This document shows, in pieces, positions 29,405-39,220 of a stretch of 64,000 nt of DNA (position 1 is the stretch's first letter; each line of letters starts with the position of its first letter). The translations under genes were made by a program, and so were the position numbers. The notes beneath the pieces are model-generated. The model was not told the origin of the DNA. It did not search any database and saw nothing but the letters and a program-made list of their open reading frames with translations. This DNA is from Ramlibacter montanisoli (GTDB lineage Bacteria; Pseudomonadota; Gammaproteobacteria; Burkholderiales; Burkholderiaceae_C). The DNA lies in NCBI RefSeq assembly GCF_013087525.1, contig NZ_JABFCS010000001.1:2108001-2172000 (forward strand). The letters run 5' to 3'.

Positions 29405-30721
29405 TTACGCCTGCTGCTGCCCCATCAGCTCGTCGAACGCCACGTTCTTCTCGACGGTCTTCGCCTTCGACAGGATGTAGTCGGTGACGTTGTTCTCGAT
29501 CACGATCGCCTCGACCTCGGCCAGGCGGCGGTTGTCGCCGTAGTACCAGCGCACCACGTCGGCGGGGCGCTCGTAGCTGGCGGCCAGCTCCTCGATGTGC
29601 TGCTTGATCTGCTCCGGCTTGGCTTCCAGGCTGTTGCCGCGCACCAGCTCGGCGACCACCAGGCCCAGGCGCACGCGGCGCTCGGCCTGCGGACGCACGA
29701 TGTCCTCGGGGATCGGCAGCTTCTCCACGTCCTTCAGGCCGCGCTGCTTGAGTTCGTTGCGCTGGGCTTCGATCAGGCGGTCGATTTCGTTCTGCACGAT
29801 GGACTTGGGCAGGTCCAGCTCGGACTTGGCGACCAGCGCGTCCATGGCGGCCTGCTTGTTGCGGGCCAGCAGGCGGAACTTCACCTCGCGCTCGAGGTTC
29901 TTGCGGATGTCGGCGCGCAGCGCTTCCACCGTGCCGTCGGGAATGCCCAGGGACTTGGCGAAGGCCTCGTTCACTTCCGGCAGGTTGGACGCCTCGAGCT
30001 TCTTCACGGTGACCATGAAGTCGGCGGTCTTGCCGGCCACGTCCTTGCCGTGGTAGTCCGCGGGGAAGGCAAGCGGGAAGGTCTTGCTCTCGCCGGCCTT
30101 CATGCCGCGCACGGCCTCGTCGAATTCCTTGAGCATCTGGCCTTCGCCGACCATGAACTGGAAGTCCTCGGCCTTGCCGCCCTCGAAGGGCTCGCCGTCG
30201 ATCTTGCCTTCGAAGTCCACGCTCACGCGGTCGCCGGCCTGCACGGTGGCGTCGTGCGGGCGCTGGGCGAAGGTGCGGCGCTGCTTGCGCAGGATGTCCA
30301 GCGTGCGGTCGATCGCCTCGTCGGTCACCTCGGTGCTGATCTTCTCGACCTCGGCATCGGCCAGGTCGCCGATCTTCACTTCGGGGTAGACCTCGAACAC
30401 GGCGTCGAAGGCCAGCTCGCCCTCGGGCGCGCCTTCCTTCTCGGTGATCTTGGGCTGGCCGGCCACGCGCAGCTTGGCCTCGTTGGCGGCGGCGGCGAAG
30501 GCCTCGCCCACCTTGTCGTTCATCACCTCGAACTGCACGGAGTAGCCGTAGCGCTGGGCGACGACCGACAGCGGCACCTTGCCGGGGCGGAAGCCGTCCA
30601 TCTTGACTGTGCGCGCCAGCTTCTTCAGGCGGGAATCGACTTCGGACTGGATGGCGTTGACGGGCAGCGTCAGCGTCATCTTGCGTTCCAGCTTGTCCAG
30701 GGTTTCTACGGTCACGGCCAT
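29405..30721 (-). CDS. tig: trigger factor
   Basis: Ribosome-bound chaperone and prolyl isomerase, 438 residues. The ribosome-docking motif GFRPGKVP is at about 43-50, the FKBP-type PPIase domain (GDRVSVDFEGKIDG to KTFPLAFP) at about 160-245, and the helical C-terminal chaperone arms follow. ATG at 30721 (MAVTVETLDKLERK) chosen; the longer frame runs into the tRNA gene upstream. First gene of the tig-clpP-clpX-lon block. Confidence 0.95.
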   Translation of the reverse strand: MAVTVETLDKLERKMTLTLPVNAIQSEVDSRLKKLARTVKMDGFRPGKVPLSVVAQRYGYSVQFEVMNDKVGEAFAAAANEAKLRVAGQPKITEKEGAPEGELAFDAVFEVYPEVKIGDLADAEVEKISTEVTDEAIDRTLDILRKQRRTFAQRPHDATVQAGDRVSVDFEGKIDGEPFEGGKAEDFQFMVGEGQMLKEFDEAVRGMKAGESKTFPLAFPADYHGKDVAGKTADFMVTVKKLEASNLPEVNEAFAKSLGIPDGTVEALRADIRKNLEREVKFRLLARNKQAAMDALVAKSELDLPKSIVQNEIDRLIEAQRNELKQRGLKDVEKLPIPEDIVRPQAERRVRLGLVVAELVRGNSLEAKPEQIKQHIEELAASYERPADVVRWYYGDNRRLAEVEAIVIENNVTDYILSKAKTVEKNVAFDELMGQQQA

Positions 30722-30747
30722 GATCAATCTCGGTTGGGAAAAGAGTG

Positions 30748-30833
30748 TGGTGCGCGGGGGGGACTCGAACCCCCACACCATTGCTGGCGTCAGGACCTAA
30801 ACCTGGTGCGTCTACCAATTTCGCCACCCGCGC
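30748..30833 (-). tRNA. tRNA-Leu (UAG)
   Basis: Class II cloverleaf: acceptor GCGCGGG/CCCGCGC, anticodon loop TTTAGGT (anticodon TAG), long variable arm, T-arm GGGGGTTCGAGTCCCCC, encoded CCA at 30748-30750. Lies 27 bases upstream of tig. Confidence 0.95.
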
Positions 30834-30948
30834 CGGTCACTGGAAAGGGAAAAGCGGACGGCCAGGACACCCTGACCGCCCGCTCGAATCCGGTCAACAA
30901 AAGATTTTAACCGACCGGAGGGCCCGCCAGCTCTGCCGGTGCCAGCGA

Positions 30949-31722
30949 TCAGGGCGGCTGGATGGTCGACTTGCCGGTTTCGTTCGGGGTCGCGGCCAGC
31001 GGCGGGAAGGCGGCGAAGGACTTCGTGACCGAATAGCTCCTGGCCATGGCGATGTCGATGCCGTCGTTGGCCTTGTTCTGGTTCATCACCGGGAAGTACA
31101 TCTCGAAGTGCTTCATGGGAAAGCAGTCCTGCCGGAACTTGCGCGCTCCCGCGGGGGAGATCGTGTACGCCGGGATGCCGACGGTCCGGTCCAGCGCGAG
31201 GGGATACGACGGGGTCGTCAGGGCCTGGAAGCCGTCCATGTTCTCGCACAGCAGCTGGTGGTTGAACAGCATGACCGCCGGCGTCACGCCCGGCAGGGAC
31301 ATCAGCGAGATCACCGAGTCCGTGTTCCAGCCCCAGAGGATGAAATCCCAGTCGGGCGGCAGGTGCGCCATGAGCTTGCGCGACGCCTCGGGGAAATCGA
31401 GGCGGAACACCGCGTCGTCCTCCGCCACCGTCAGCGGCCTGTCCTGCGCGATCGCCGCGTCCCACTGCGCCAGGTGCGACAGGGCGCAACCGTAGGCGCC
31501 GCGGCTGGGAAAGCGCAGCGGCGGGATGAAGTGGCGCGGGTCCGCCAGCTGGGCCTCGGTCAGCGCGGCGCCGTCATGGGCTTCGACGAACTCGTAGGCG
31601 ATGTGCGCGTTGCGGCGGGCGAATGTCTCGCGCCGGTCGGCCGACCGGCGCAGGTTGATGACCTTGATGGGGATGTCCACGGCTGGATGCTTGGCTGATG
31701 CGCTGGAGCAGCCGCGAAGCAT
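30949..31722 (-). CDS. glycosyltransferase family 25 protein
   Basis: GT25-type (LPS biosynthesis) glycosyltransferase, 257 residues from the ATG at 31722 or 243 from a GTG at 31680 (VDIPIKVINLRRSADR, the more usual family start). Signatures: VINLRRSADR at the N-terminus, GAYGCALSHLAQWD, and the acidic VAEDDAVF motif. Likely transfers a sugar to a lipooligosaccharide or surface glycan; acceptor unknown. Isolated from other glycan genes. Confidence 0.8.
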   Translation of the reverse strand: MLRGCSSASAKHPAVDIPIKVINLRRSADRRETFARRNAHIAYEFVEAHDGAALTEAQLADPRHFIPPLRFPSRGAYGCALSHLAQWDAAIAQDRPLTVAEDDAVFRLDFPEASRKLMAHLPPDWDFILWGWNTDSVISLMSLPGVTPAVMLFNHQLLCENMDGFQALTTPSYPLALDRTVGIPAYTISPAGARKFRQDCFPMKHFEMYFPVMNQNKANDGIDIAMARSYSVTKSFAAFPPLAATPNETGKSTIQPP

Positions 31723-31747
31723 ACGCGAGGCGCGCGCCCCGCCCGGG

Positions 31748-34700
31748 CTACGCGGGGGCTTGCACGAAGGCGCCGGCAGCCGCAGGTCGCTCGCGCTTCA
31801 CCCGGAACCAGGCCGCGTACATCGCCGGCAGGGCCAGCAGGGTCAGCACGGTCGCCACCACCAGCCCGCCCATGATCGCCACCGCCATCGGGCCCCAGAA
31901 CACCGAGCGCGACAGCGGGATCATGGCCAGCACCGCCGCCGCCGCGGTCAGCACGATGGGGCGCAGCCGGCGCACCGCCGCTTCCACGATCGCATCCCAG
32001 GCCGGCACGCCGCGCGCGCGGTCCTGCTCGATCTGGTCGATCAGGATGACCGAGTTGCGCTGGATCATGCCCATGAGCGCGATCACGCCCAGCAGCGCGA
32101 CGAAGCCGAAGGGCCGGTTCAGCAGCAGCAGCGCGCCGGCCACGCCGGCGATGCCCAGCGGCCCGGTCAGGAACACCAGCATCGCCCGGCTGAAGCTGTG
32201 CAGCTGCAGCATCAGCAGCGTGAAGGTGAGGAACAGCATCACCGGCACGCCGGCGGCAATCGAGGACGAGCCCTTGTTGCTCTCCTCCACCGCCCCCGCC
32301 ACCTGGATGCGGTAGCCCTGCGGCCAGCCGGCCTCCAGCTTCTTCAACTGGGGCAGCAGTTCCTGCGTGACCGTCGCGCCCTGCAGGCCTTCGACGATGT
32401 CGGACTGCACGGTGATCGCGTAGTTGCGGCCCTCGCGCCACATCACGCCCGGCTCCCAGGTGAACACCGGCCGCGCGATCTGCGTCAGCGGAATGGCCTT
32501 GCCCGAGGCGGTGGGCAGGTAGGAGTTGCCCAGGTCGCTGATCGCGTTTCGCTCGTCCGCCGGCTGGCGCAGCACGATGTCGATCAGCTTGTCGCCCTCG
32601 CGGAACTGGCCGACCGGCGTGCCGGCCAGCATGGTGCGGCTGGCCTGCGCGATCGACTGGCTGGTGACGCCCAGCGCGCGCGCCTTGGCCTGGTCCACCT
32701 CCAGCCGCAGCACCTTCACCGACTCGTTCCAGTTGTCGTTCACGCCGCGGGTGTTGGTGCTCTGGCGCATCGCCGCCTTCACTTCGTCGGCGCGCTCGCG
32801 CAGCACCTGCGGGTCGGGTCCCAGCACGCGGAACTGCACCGGGTAAGCCACCGGCGGGCCGTTGGGCAGCAGCTTGACGCGCGCGCGGACTTCGGGGAAC
32901 TCCTGCGCGAGCAGCGTGGGGAGCTGCTTGCGCAAGGCCTCGCGCGTGGGCAGGTCCTTGGGCAGGATGATCAGCTGCGAGGCATTGCTCTGCGGGAAGA
33001 TCTGGTCCAGCGGCAGGTAGAAGCGCGGCACGCCCGAACCCACCCAGGTGGTCACGGAGGTCACGTCGGGCGTGGCGAGCAGCCGGGCCTCCAGCCGCTT
33101 GGCCACCTCCTCGTTGGCCGCGAAGGAGGTGCCTTCGGCGAACCAGATGTCCACCAGGATCTCCGGCCGGCTCGAATCGGGAAAGAACTGCTGCTGCACC
33201 TTGCCCATGCCGGCGATGCCCAGCGCGAAGGTGAGCAGCGTGGCGCCGATGGTGATCCAGCGGTGCTCCACGCACCAGTCCACCGTGCTGCGGAAGTGCC
33301 GGTAGAAGGGCGAATCGAAGTGCTCGTGGTGCTCGGCCGAGACCGGCTTGGCCTTGAGCAGCAGCGTGCCCAGGTAGGGCACGAAATACACCGACACGAA
33401 CCAGCTCAGGACCAGCGCGATCACCGTCACCGCGAAGATGGCGAAGGTGTACTCGCCCACCGTGGAGCGCGCCATGCCGATCGGCAGGAAGCCGGCGGCC
33501 GTGATCAGCGTGCCGGTGAGCATCGGCATGGCCGTCACTTCGTAGGCGAAGGTGGCGGCGCGGACCTTGTCGTAGCCCTCCTCCATCTTCCGCACCATCA
33601 TCTCCACGGCGATGATCGCGTCGTCCACCAGCAGGCCCAGCGCGATGATCAGCGAGCCCAGCGAGATCTTGTGCAGGCCGATGCCCCAGTAGTGCATGGC
33701 CAGGAAGGTCACGGCCAGCACCAGCGGGATCGTGATGCCCACCACCAGGCCGGGACGCATGTCCACGTACCAGCGCTTCCACAGCGGCAGCAGCGCCGCC
33801 TGCGGACGCCGGTGCAGCCCCAGGCTGATGAAGCTCACCGCCAGCACGATCACCACCGCTTCCACCAGCGTCACCACGAACTCGTTGACCGAGGTCGACA
33901 CCGCCCTGGGCTGGTCCTGCACCTGCACCAGGCGGATGCCGGCGGGCAGGCCGTCGTCGATGCGGCCGGTGGCGGCCTTCAAGGCGGTGCCCAGCCGGAT
34001 GATGTCGCCGCCCCTGGCCATGGACACGCCGATGGCGATCACTTCCTTGCCGCCGTGGCGCACCTTCACCTGCGGCGGATCGACGTAGCCGCGCCTGACT
34101 TCGCCGATGTCGCCCAGGCGCAGCTGGTTGCCCGAGCCGCCGCGAATCGGCATGGCCCGCAGCTGTTCGACCGCTTCGAACTGGCCGGCCACGCGCACCT
34201 GCACCACCTCCAGCGGCGTCTGGATCGCGCCGGCCGATTCCACCGCGTTCTGCTGCCCCAGCTGCTGCAGCACCTGGTTCAGGTCCAGTCCCAGCTGCGC
34301 CAGCCGCTTCTGCGAGATCTCGACGTACAGCTTCTCGTCCTGCACGCCGAACAGTTCCACCTTGGCGACGTCGGGCACGCGCAGCAGCTGCTGGCGCACG
34401 TCGTCGGCGAAGGTCTTCACCTCCGCGTAGCTGAAGCCCTGGTCCGCCTCCAGCGCGTAGATCACGCCGTAGACATCGCCGTATTCGTCGTTGAAGAAGG
34501 GACCGACCACGCCGGCGGGCAGCGTGCCGCGCATGTCGCCCACCTTCTTGCGCACCGCGTACCAGACGCCGGGCACTTCGGCCGCGCGCGAGGAGTCCTT
34601 GATCTGCAGGACGATCAGCGCCTCGCCCGGCTTGGAGTAGCTGCGGATGATGTCGGCGTACGGCACCTCCTGCAGCGTGCGCTCGAGCTTGTCGGTGACC

Positions 34701-34915
34701 TGTTCGGCCATCTGCTGCGCGGTCGCGCCCGGCCAGAACACGCGCATGACCATCGCGCGGAAGGTGAAGGGCGGGTCCTCGTCCTGCCCGAGCTGGAAGT
34801 AGGCGAACACGCCCAGCAGCATCAGCACCACCATCAGGTAGCGCGTGAGGGCCGGGTGCTCCAGGGCCCAGCGCGAGAGGTTGAAGCGCCGGCGCTCCGG
34901 GGTGTCGTCGCTCAT
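31748..34915 (-). CDS. RND efflux permease (AcrB/AcrF type)
   Basis: 1055-residue inner-membrane proton-driven exporter. Twelve helices with two large periplasmic loops; conserved ALGLLVDDAIIAVEM in the helix 4 region, PLSRSVFWGPMAVAIMGGLVVATVLTLLALPAMYA at the end, and WPGATAQQMAEQVTDKLE near the start. Proton relay and family length are consistent. Forms an operon with the adaptor upstream (7 bases apart). No outer-membrane TolC-like factor lies in the window, so it probably borrows one. The wide divergence from AcrB suggests a member of the putative-drug or metal-independent HAE1-like group; substrate unknown. Confidence 0.9.
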   Translation of the reverse strand: MSDDTPERRRFNLSRWALEHPALTRYLMVVLMLLGVFAYFQLGQDEDPPFTFRAMVMRVFWPGATAQQMAEQVTDKLERTLQEVPYADIIRSYSKPGEALIVLQIKDSSRAAEVPGVWYAVRKKVGDMRGTLPAGVVGPFFNDEYGDVYGVIYALEADQGFSYAEVKTFADDVRQQLLRVPDVAKVELFGVQDEKLYVEISQKRLAQLGLDLNQVLQQLGQQNAVESAGAIQTPLEVVQVRVAGQFEAVEQLRAMPIRGGSGNQLRLGDIGEVRRGYVDPPQVKVRHGGKEVIAIGVSMARGGDIIRLGTALKAATGRIDDGLPAGIRLVQVQDQPRAVSTSVNEFVVTLVEAVVIVLAVSFISLGLHRRPQAALLPLWKRWYVDMRPGLVVGITIPLVLAVTFLAMHYWGIGLHKISLGSLIIALGLLVDDAIIAVEMMVRKMEEGYDKVRAATFAYEVTAMPMLTGTLITAAGFLPIGMARSTVGEYTFAIFAVTVIALVLSWFVSVYFVPYLGTLLLKAKPVSAEHHEHFDSPFYRHFRSTVDWCVEHRWITIGATLLTFALGIAGMGKVQQQFFPDSSRPEILVDIWFAEGTSFAANEEVAKRLEARLLATPDVTSVTTWVGSGVPRFYLPLDQIFPQSNASQLIILPKDLPTREALRKQLPTLLAQEFPEVRARVKLLPNGPPVAYPVQFRVLGPDPQVLRERADEVKAAMRQSTNTRGVNDNWNESVKVLRLEVDQAKARALGVTSQSIAQASRTMLAGTPVGQFREGDKLIDIVLRQPADERNAISDLGNSYLPTASGKAIPLTQIARPVFTWEPGVMWREGRNYAITVQSDIVEGLQGATVTQELLPQLKKLEAGWPQGYRIQVAGAVEESNKGSSSIAAGVPVMLFLTFTLLMLQLHSFSRAMLVFLTGPLGIAGVAGALLLLNRPFGFVALLGVIALMGMIQRNSVILIDQIEQDRARGVPAWDAIVEAAVRRLRPIVLTAAAAVLAMIPLSRSVFWGPMAVAIMGGLVVATVLTLLALPAMYAAWFRVKRERPAAAGAFVQAPA

Positions 34916-34922
34916 CGCCGCC

Positions 34923-36131
34923 TCAGCGCGTGGTGGGCAGCGTGGCCGCCTGGGCGGCGCCGGCGACCGGGTTGGCGGCCGGCTGCGTGGCCACCGGCGG
35001 CAGGCCGGACGTCTTTTCCTGCCAGACCGAGACCTTCTGCCCCGGCGCCAGCACGTGCACGCCGGCGGCGACGATCACCATCCCGGGCTGCAGGCCCGCG
35101 GCGATGACGGCATCGTTGCCGTCGGCGGTGGCCACCTGCACAGTCTGCGACTTCACGGTCATGGTGGCGCGGTCCAGCACCCAGACGGCGGTGCCCTTGC
35201 CCTCCTGGCGCAGCGCGCTGGTCGGGATCTTGATCACCTGCGTGCCGGCGGCCTGCGCGGCGAGCTGCGGCAGCACGGTGACGGTGGCACCCAGGGGCGG
35301 CGGCGTGGTCGTCTCCAGCGAGACCTTCACGGGATAGGTGCGCGTCACCGGGTCGGCGCTGGCGGCGACTTCGCGCACGCGGCCCTGCAGCTGCGACTGG
35401 CTGGCCCACAGACGGACGTTGACCGGGGTGCCGGTTCGCAATGCAACGATCTTGTCTTCCGGTACGGAGAACACGACGTCGCGCGGGCCGTCGGCGGCGA
35501 TGCGCACCACCGGCGTGCCGGCGGCGACCACCTGCCCGGGTTCCGCCTCCACCGCGGTCACGACGCCGGAGACGTCGGCGACCAGGTTGGTGTAGCGCGC
35601 CTGGTTGCCCTGCGAGGCCAGCTGCGCCTGCGCCTGTTCCAGCTGCGCCTGCGCCGCCTTCAATGCCGTCTCGCGCCGCTCCAGCTCCGCGCCGCTGATG
35701 AAGTTCTGCTCGCGCAGCGTGACGAAGCGCTTGTAGTCGGCGGCAGCCAGGTCGCGGTTGGTGGTGGCGGCAGCCACCTGCGCGCGGGCCGCGTCGGCGG
35801 CCAGGCGGTAGTCCTGCGGGTCGAGCTGCGCGAGCACGGTGCCGGCCTTGACGTGCTGGCCCATTTCCGCCGCCCGCTGGGTGATCTTGCCGGCGACGCG
35901 GAAGCCCAGGCGCGACTCCACGCGCGCCTTCACTTCCCCGGAGAACTCGTGCCGCGCCTCCATGCCGGAAGCCGTCACCGTGATCACCTTGACGGCGCGC
36001 ACGGGCTCGGACGGCGCCTGCCCGCGGGAGCAGCCCAGCAGGAGCACCAGCGGCAGGAGGACCGCGCTCCACAACGCAAAGCGGGACGAAAGGGCACTGA
36101 CCATACGAATCCGTGAACGGGAGACCGCCAT
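34923..36131 (-). CDS. RND efflux periplasmic adaptor lipoprotein
   Basis: Membrane-fusion protein of 402 residues, with an alternative start at the ATG at 36104 (MVSALSSRF). Lipobox LLLGC fixes the anchoring cysteine. Order: biotinyl-lipoyl half-motif (GFRVAGKITQRAAEMGQHVKAGTVLAQLD), coiled-coil hairpin rich in Ala/Gln (ALKAAQAQLEQAQAQLA), second lipoyl half (GVVTAVEAEPGQVVAAGTPVV), then beta-barrel. First gene of the efflux operon, under a TetR-type palindrome. Confidence 0.9.
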   Translation of the reverse strand: MAVSRSRIRMVSALSSRFALWSAVLLPLVLLLGCSRGQAPSEPVRAVKVITVTASGMEARHEFSGEVKARVESRLGFRVAGKITQRAAEMGQHVKAGTVLAQLDPQDYRLAADAARAQVAAATTNRDLAAADYKRFVTLREQNFISGAELERRETALKAAQAQLEQAQAQLASQGNQARYTNLVADVSGVVTAVEAEPGQVVAAGTPVVRIAADGPRDVVFSVPEDKIVALRTGTPVNVRLWASQSQLQGRVREVAASADPVTRTYPVKVSLETTTPPPLGATVTVLPQLAAQAAGTQVIKIPTSALRQEGKGTAVWVLDRATMTVKSQTVQVATADGNDAVIAAGLQPGMVIVAAGVHVLAPGQKVSVWQEKTSGLPPVATQPAANPVAGAAQAATLPTTR

Positions 36132-36163
36132 CCAGGACCGGCGGATGGCTGGGAAAACGTTAA

Positions 36164-36181
36164 TGACTGACCGGTTAGTAA
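36164..36181. promoter_or_regulatory. TetR-type palindromic operator
   Basis: TGACTGACCGGTTAGTAA is an imperfect 18-bp palindrome centred on ACCGGT, lying between the divergent efflux operon and hpnC. Such sites usually bind a TetR/AcrR repressor. No tetR gene is adjacent, so the regulator must be encoded elsewhere. Confidence 0.6.
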
Positions 36182-36223
36182 TCTAGGAGATGCCTGCAGA
36201 GCCTGTCAAGCGACAATCGGGAG

Positions 36224-37081
36224 GTGAGCGCCTTCCCCGACGACCGGTACCGCCCGGTCGAGCACTACGAAAACTTCCCCGTCGCCTCGTGGCTCTGCCC
36301 TCCCCGGCTGCGCCGCCCGATCGCGGCGATCTACTGGTTCGCGCGTACGGCCGACGATATCGCGGATGAGGGAAATGCAACAGAGGGTGAACGGCTGGCC
36401 GATCTGCTTACATACCGAAACGAGCTGGCGGCGTGCCTGGCCGGCAACAGCGGCTCCGGCCGCTGGGGCAACCTCTTTGCCGCACTGGGCACGGCGCGGG
36501 TGGAGTTCGCCCTGCCCGAGCAGCCCCTGTTCGACCTGCTGGCCGCCTTCCGGCAGGACGTGGAAAAGACGCGCGACCGCGCCGGCTACCGCGACCGCGC
36601 CGACCTGGTCGACTACTGCAGCCGCTCCGCCAACCCGGTGGGCCGCCTGCTGCTGCACCTGTATGGCGTGACGGACGCGAAGTCGCTGGCGCAGAGCGAT
36701 GCCATCTGCACCGCGCTGCAGCTGGCCAACTTCTGGCAGGACCTGAGCGTGGACCTGCCGCGCGGGCGCTACTACCTGCCCGCCGAGGATTGCCGCCGGC
36801 ATGGGCTCGATCCTTCGCGGCCGCGCAGCTGGCCCATGAACCCGAACGCGCCCCAGCTGGTGCGCGAGCTGTGCACCTGGACGCGGGACCTGATGCTTTC
36901 GGGTGCACCCCTGGTGCACCGCGTGCCCGGCCGCGCGGGCTGGGAACTGCGCATGGTGGTCCAGGGCGGACTGCGCGTGCTGCGCCGCATCGAGGCCATG
37001 GGCCACCGCACCATGCAGCGGCGGCCCGCGCTGGGCCCGCTCGATGTGCCGACCATGCTGTGGGGTGCGCTGTGGATGTGA
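36224..37081 (+). CDS. hpnC: squalene synthase HpnC
   Basis: Trans-isoprenyl diphosphate synthase family, 285 residues from GTG at 36224. Aspartate-rich motifs ARTADDIADEG and ANFWQDLSVD bind the diphosphate through Mg. With HpnD and HpnE it converts two farnesyl diphosphates to squalene: HpnC turns presqualene diphosphate into hydroxysqualene. Located 23 bases upstream of hpnD. Confidence 0.9.
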   Translation: MSAFPDDRYRPVEHYENFPVASWLCPPRLRRPIAAIYWFARTADDIADEGNATEGERLADLLTYRNELAACLAGNSGSGRWGNLFAALGTARVEFALPEQPLFDLLAAFRQDVEKTRDRAGYRDRADLVDYCSRSANPVGRLLLHLYGVTDAKSLAQSDAICTALQLANFWQDLSVDLPRGRYYLPAEDCRRHGLDPSRPRSWPMNPNAPQLVRELCTWTRDLMLSGAPLVHRVPGRAGWELRMVVQGGLRVLRRIEAMGHRTMQRRPALGPLDVPTMLWGALWM

Positions 37082-37104
37082 GAATCGGGGCCCACAAGAA
37101 CAAC

Positions 37105-37947
37105 ATGACGCCCGAACAGTACGTCCAGCAGAAGGCCGCCGCCTCGGGCAGCAGCTTCTACTACGCCTTCCTCTTCCTGCCGCCCCCGCGGCGCGCGGCC
37201 ATCACCGCCTTCTACGCCTTCTGCCGCGAGGTGGACGACGTGGTGGACGAAGTGACCGACCCCGGCGTCGCGCGCACCAAGCTCGCCTGGTGGCACGCCG
37301 AGGTGGCCAAGGCCTTCGCCGGCAACGCGACCCATCCCGTGATGCAGGCCCTGATGCCGGGCGTGCGCGAGTACGGGCTGCAGCAGGAGCAGCTGCAGTC
37401 GGTGATCACCGGCTGCGAGATGGACCTGGACCAGACGCGCTACCTGGACTTCCAGGCGCTGCAGCGCTATTGCCACCTGGTGGCCGGCGTGGTGGGCGAG
37501 GTGTCGGCGCGCATCTTCGGCCAGACGCAGCCGCGCACGACGGAGTACGCGCACAAGCTCGGCCTGGCCTTCCAGCTGACCAACATCATCCGCGACGTCG
37601 GCGAGGACGCGATGCGCGGGCGCATCTACCTGCCGGTCAACGAGCTGCAGCAGTTCGACGTGAAGGCGCACGAGGTCCTGCAGCGCAAGCACTCCGACCG
37701 CTTCATCGCTCTGATGCGCTTCCAGGCGCGGCGCGCGCATTCCCTCTACGAAGAGGCGCTGGCGCTGCTGCCGCCGGAGGACCGGCGCTCGCAGAAGCCC
37801 GGGCTGATGATGGCGAGCATCTACCGCACGCTGCTGCGCGAGATCGAGGCCGAGGACTTCCAGGTGCTGCACCAGCGCATCAGCCTCACGCCGTTGCGCA
37901 AGTTCTGGCTGGCGTGGAAGGTGCAGGCTCTGGGAAGCATGGGGTGA
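37105..37947 (+). CDS. hpnD: presqualene diphosphate synthase HpnD
   Basis: 280 residues. The two aspartate motifs CREVDDVVDE and TNIIRDVGEDAMRGR are typical of HpnD, which condenses two farnesyl diphosphates to presqualene diphosphate. ATG at 37105 (MTPEQYVQQKAAASGSSFYY) is preferred to the longer frame inside hpnC. Its TGA overlaps the GTG of hpnE (GTGA), showing translational coupling. Confidence 0.93.
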   Translation: MTPEQYVQQKAAASGSSFYYAFLFLPPPRRAAITAFYAFCREVDDVVDEVTDPGVARTKLAWWHAEVAKAFAGNATHPVMQALMPGVREYGLQQEQLQSVITGCEMDLDQTRYLDFQALQRYCHLVAGVVGEVSARIFGQTQPRTTEYAHKLGLAFQLTNIIRDVGEDAMRGRIYLPVNELQQFDVKAHEVLQRKHSDRFIALMRFQARRAHSLYEEALALLPPEDRRSQKPGLMMASIYRTLLREIEAEDFQVLHQRISLTPLRKFWLAWKVQALGSMG

Positions 37948-39220
37948 GCCGGCGCGTCGCCGTCATCGGTGGCGGCTGGGCCGGACTCGCCGCGGCAGTG
38001 GAGGCCGCCAGCCGCGGGCACGTGGTGAGCGTGTTCGAGGCTTCGCGCGCACTGGGCGGACGCGCCCGCACCGTGGAAGTCAGCTTGCCCGAAGGCGGCA
38101 GCGCGCTCCTGGACAACGGGCAGCACATCCTGATCGGCGCCTACCTGGAGACGCTGCGCCTGATGGAAAAGGTCGGCGTCGACACCGAAGCGGCCTTGCT
38201 GCGCCTGCCGCTGGTGCTGCACGACCTGCGAGGCCAGGGACTCGCCCTGCCCGCCTGGCCCGCGCCCTGGGACGCGGCCGCCGGCATCCTGCGGGCGCGC
38301 GGCTGGAGCTGGCGCGACCGGCTGTCGCTGCTGCGCGCGGCGGCGGGGTGGCAGCTCTCCGGCTTCCGCTGCCATCCTGCGGCGACCGTCGCCGAACTCA
38401 CGCGCGCACTCACGCCGAAGGTGCGCGAGCAGCTGGTGGAGCCGCTGTGCATCGCCGCATTGAACACGCCTTCGGACCGGGCGAGCGGCGAGGTCTTCCT
38501 GCGCGTGCTGGGCGACGCCCTGTTCGGATGCGGGCACCGGGACTGGGGCAGCTCGAACCTGCTGCTGCCACGGCAGGACCTCGGGCGGCTGTTCCCCGAT
38601 GCCGCGCAGCGCTGGCTGCTCGCCCAGGGGGCACAGCTGCGCCTGGGCGAGCGGGCGCACGTCGAACGGCATCCGCGGGCGGGGTGGACGGTGGCCGGCG
38701 AGCGCTTCGACGAAGTGATCCTGGCCACGCAGCCCGTCGAGGCGGCACGCATCGTGCGCGAAAGCGGGGTGCCCGTGGCCGACTGGCTCGTGCGCACCGA
38801 CGCCCTCGCCTACGAGGCGATCGCCACCGTCTATGCCACCGGCGGGCCCCGGCTGCCGCTGCCGATGGTGGCCCTGCCTTGCGGCCCCGGCGCGCCCGCG
38901 CAGTTCGTGTTCGACCGCGGCCAGCTCGGGGGCCCGCGGGCCTGCTCGCCTTCGTGGTGAGCGCCAGCAACGCGGACAAGGACAGCCTGGAGCGCGAGGT
39001 GATGGTGCAGGCGGCGAACCTGGGCTGGAAGGTGCAGCCGCTGAAGACCATCGTGGAAAAGCGCGCCACCTTCGCCTGCGTGCCGGGGCTGCGCCGTCCG
39101 CCGCTGGCCATCGCGCCCGGCTTGTGGGCCTGCGGCGACTACGTCGAAGGCCCTTACCCGGCGACGCTGGAAGGCGCGGTGCGCGCGGGCCTCGCCGTCG
39201 CCGAGAGCGTGGGCCGTTAG
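37944..39220 (+). CDS. hpnE: hydroxysqualene dehydroxylase HpnE, one-base frameshift
   Basis: FAD-dependent amine-oxidase-like protein that completes squalene synthesis. Dinucleotide motif VAVIGGGWAGLAAAVEAASRG at the N-terminus, substrate-domain LLDNGQHILIGAY, and the C-terminal GDYVEGPYPATLEGAVRAG FAD motif. The frame breaks near 38936 (one G lost in GGCCCGCGGG); correction gives GGPAGLLAFVVSASNADK and 425 residues. GTG start at 37944. No squalene-hopene cyclase lies in the window. Confidence 0.92.
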
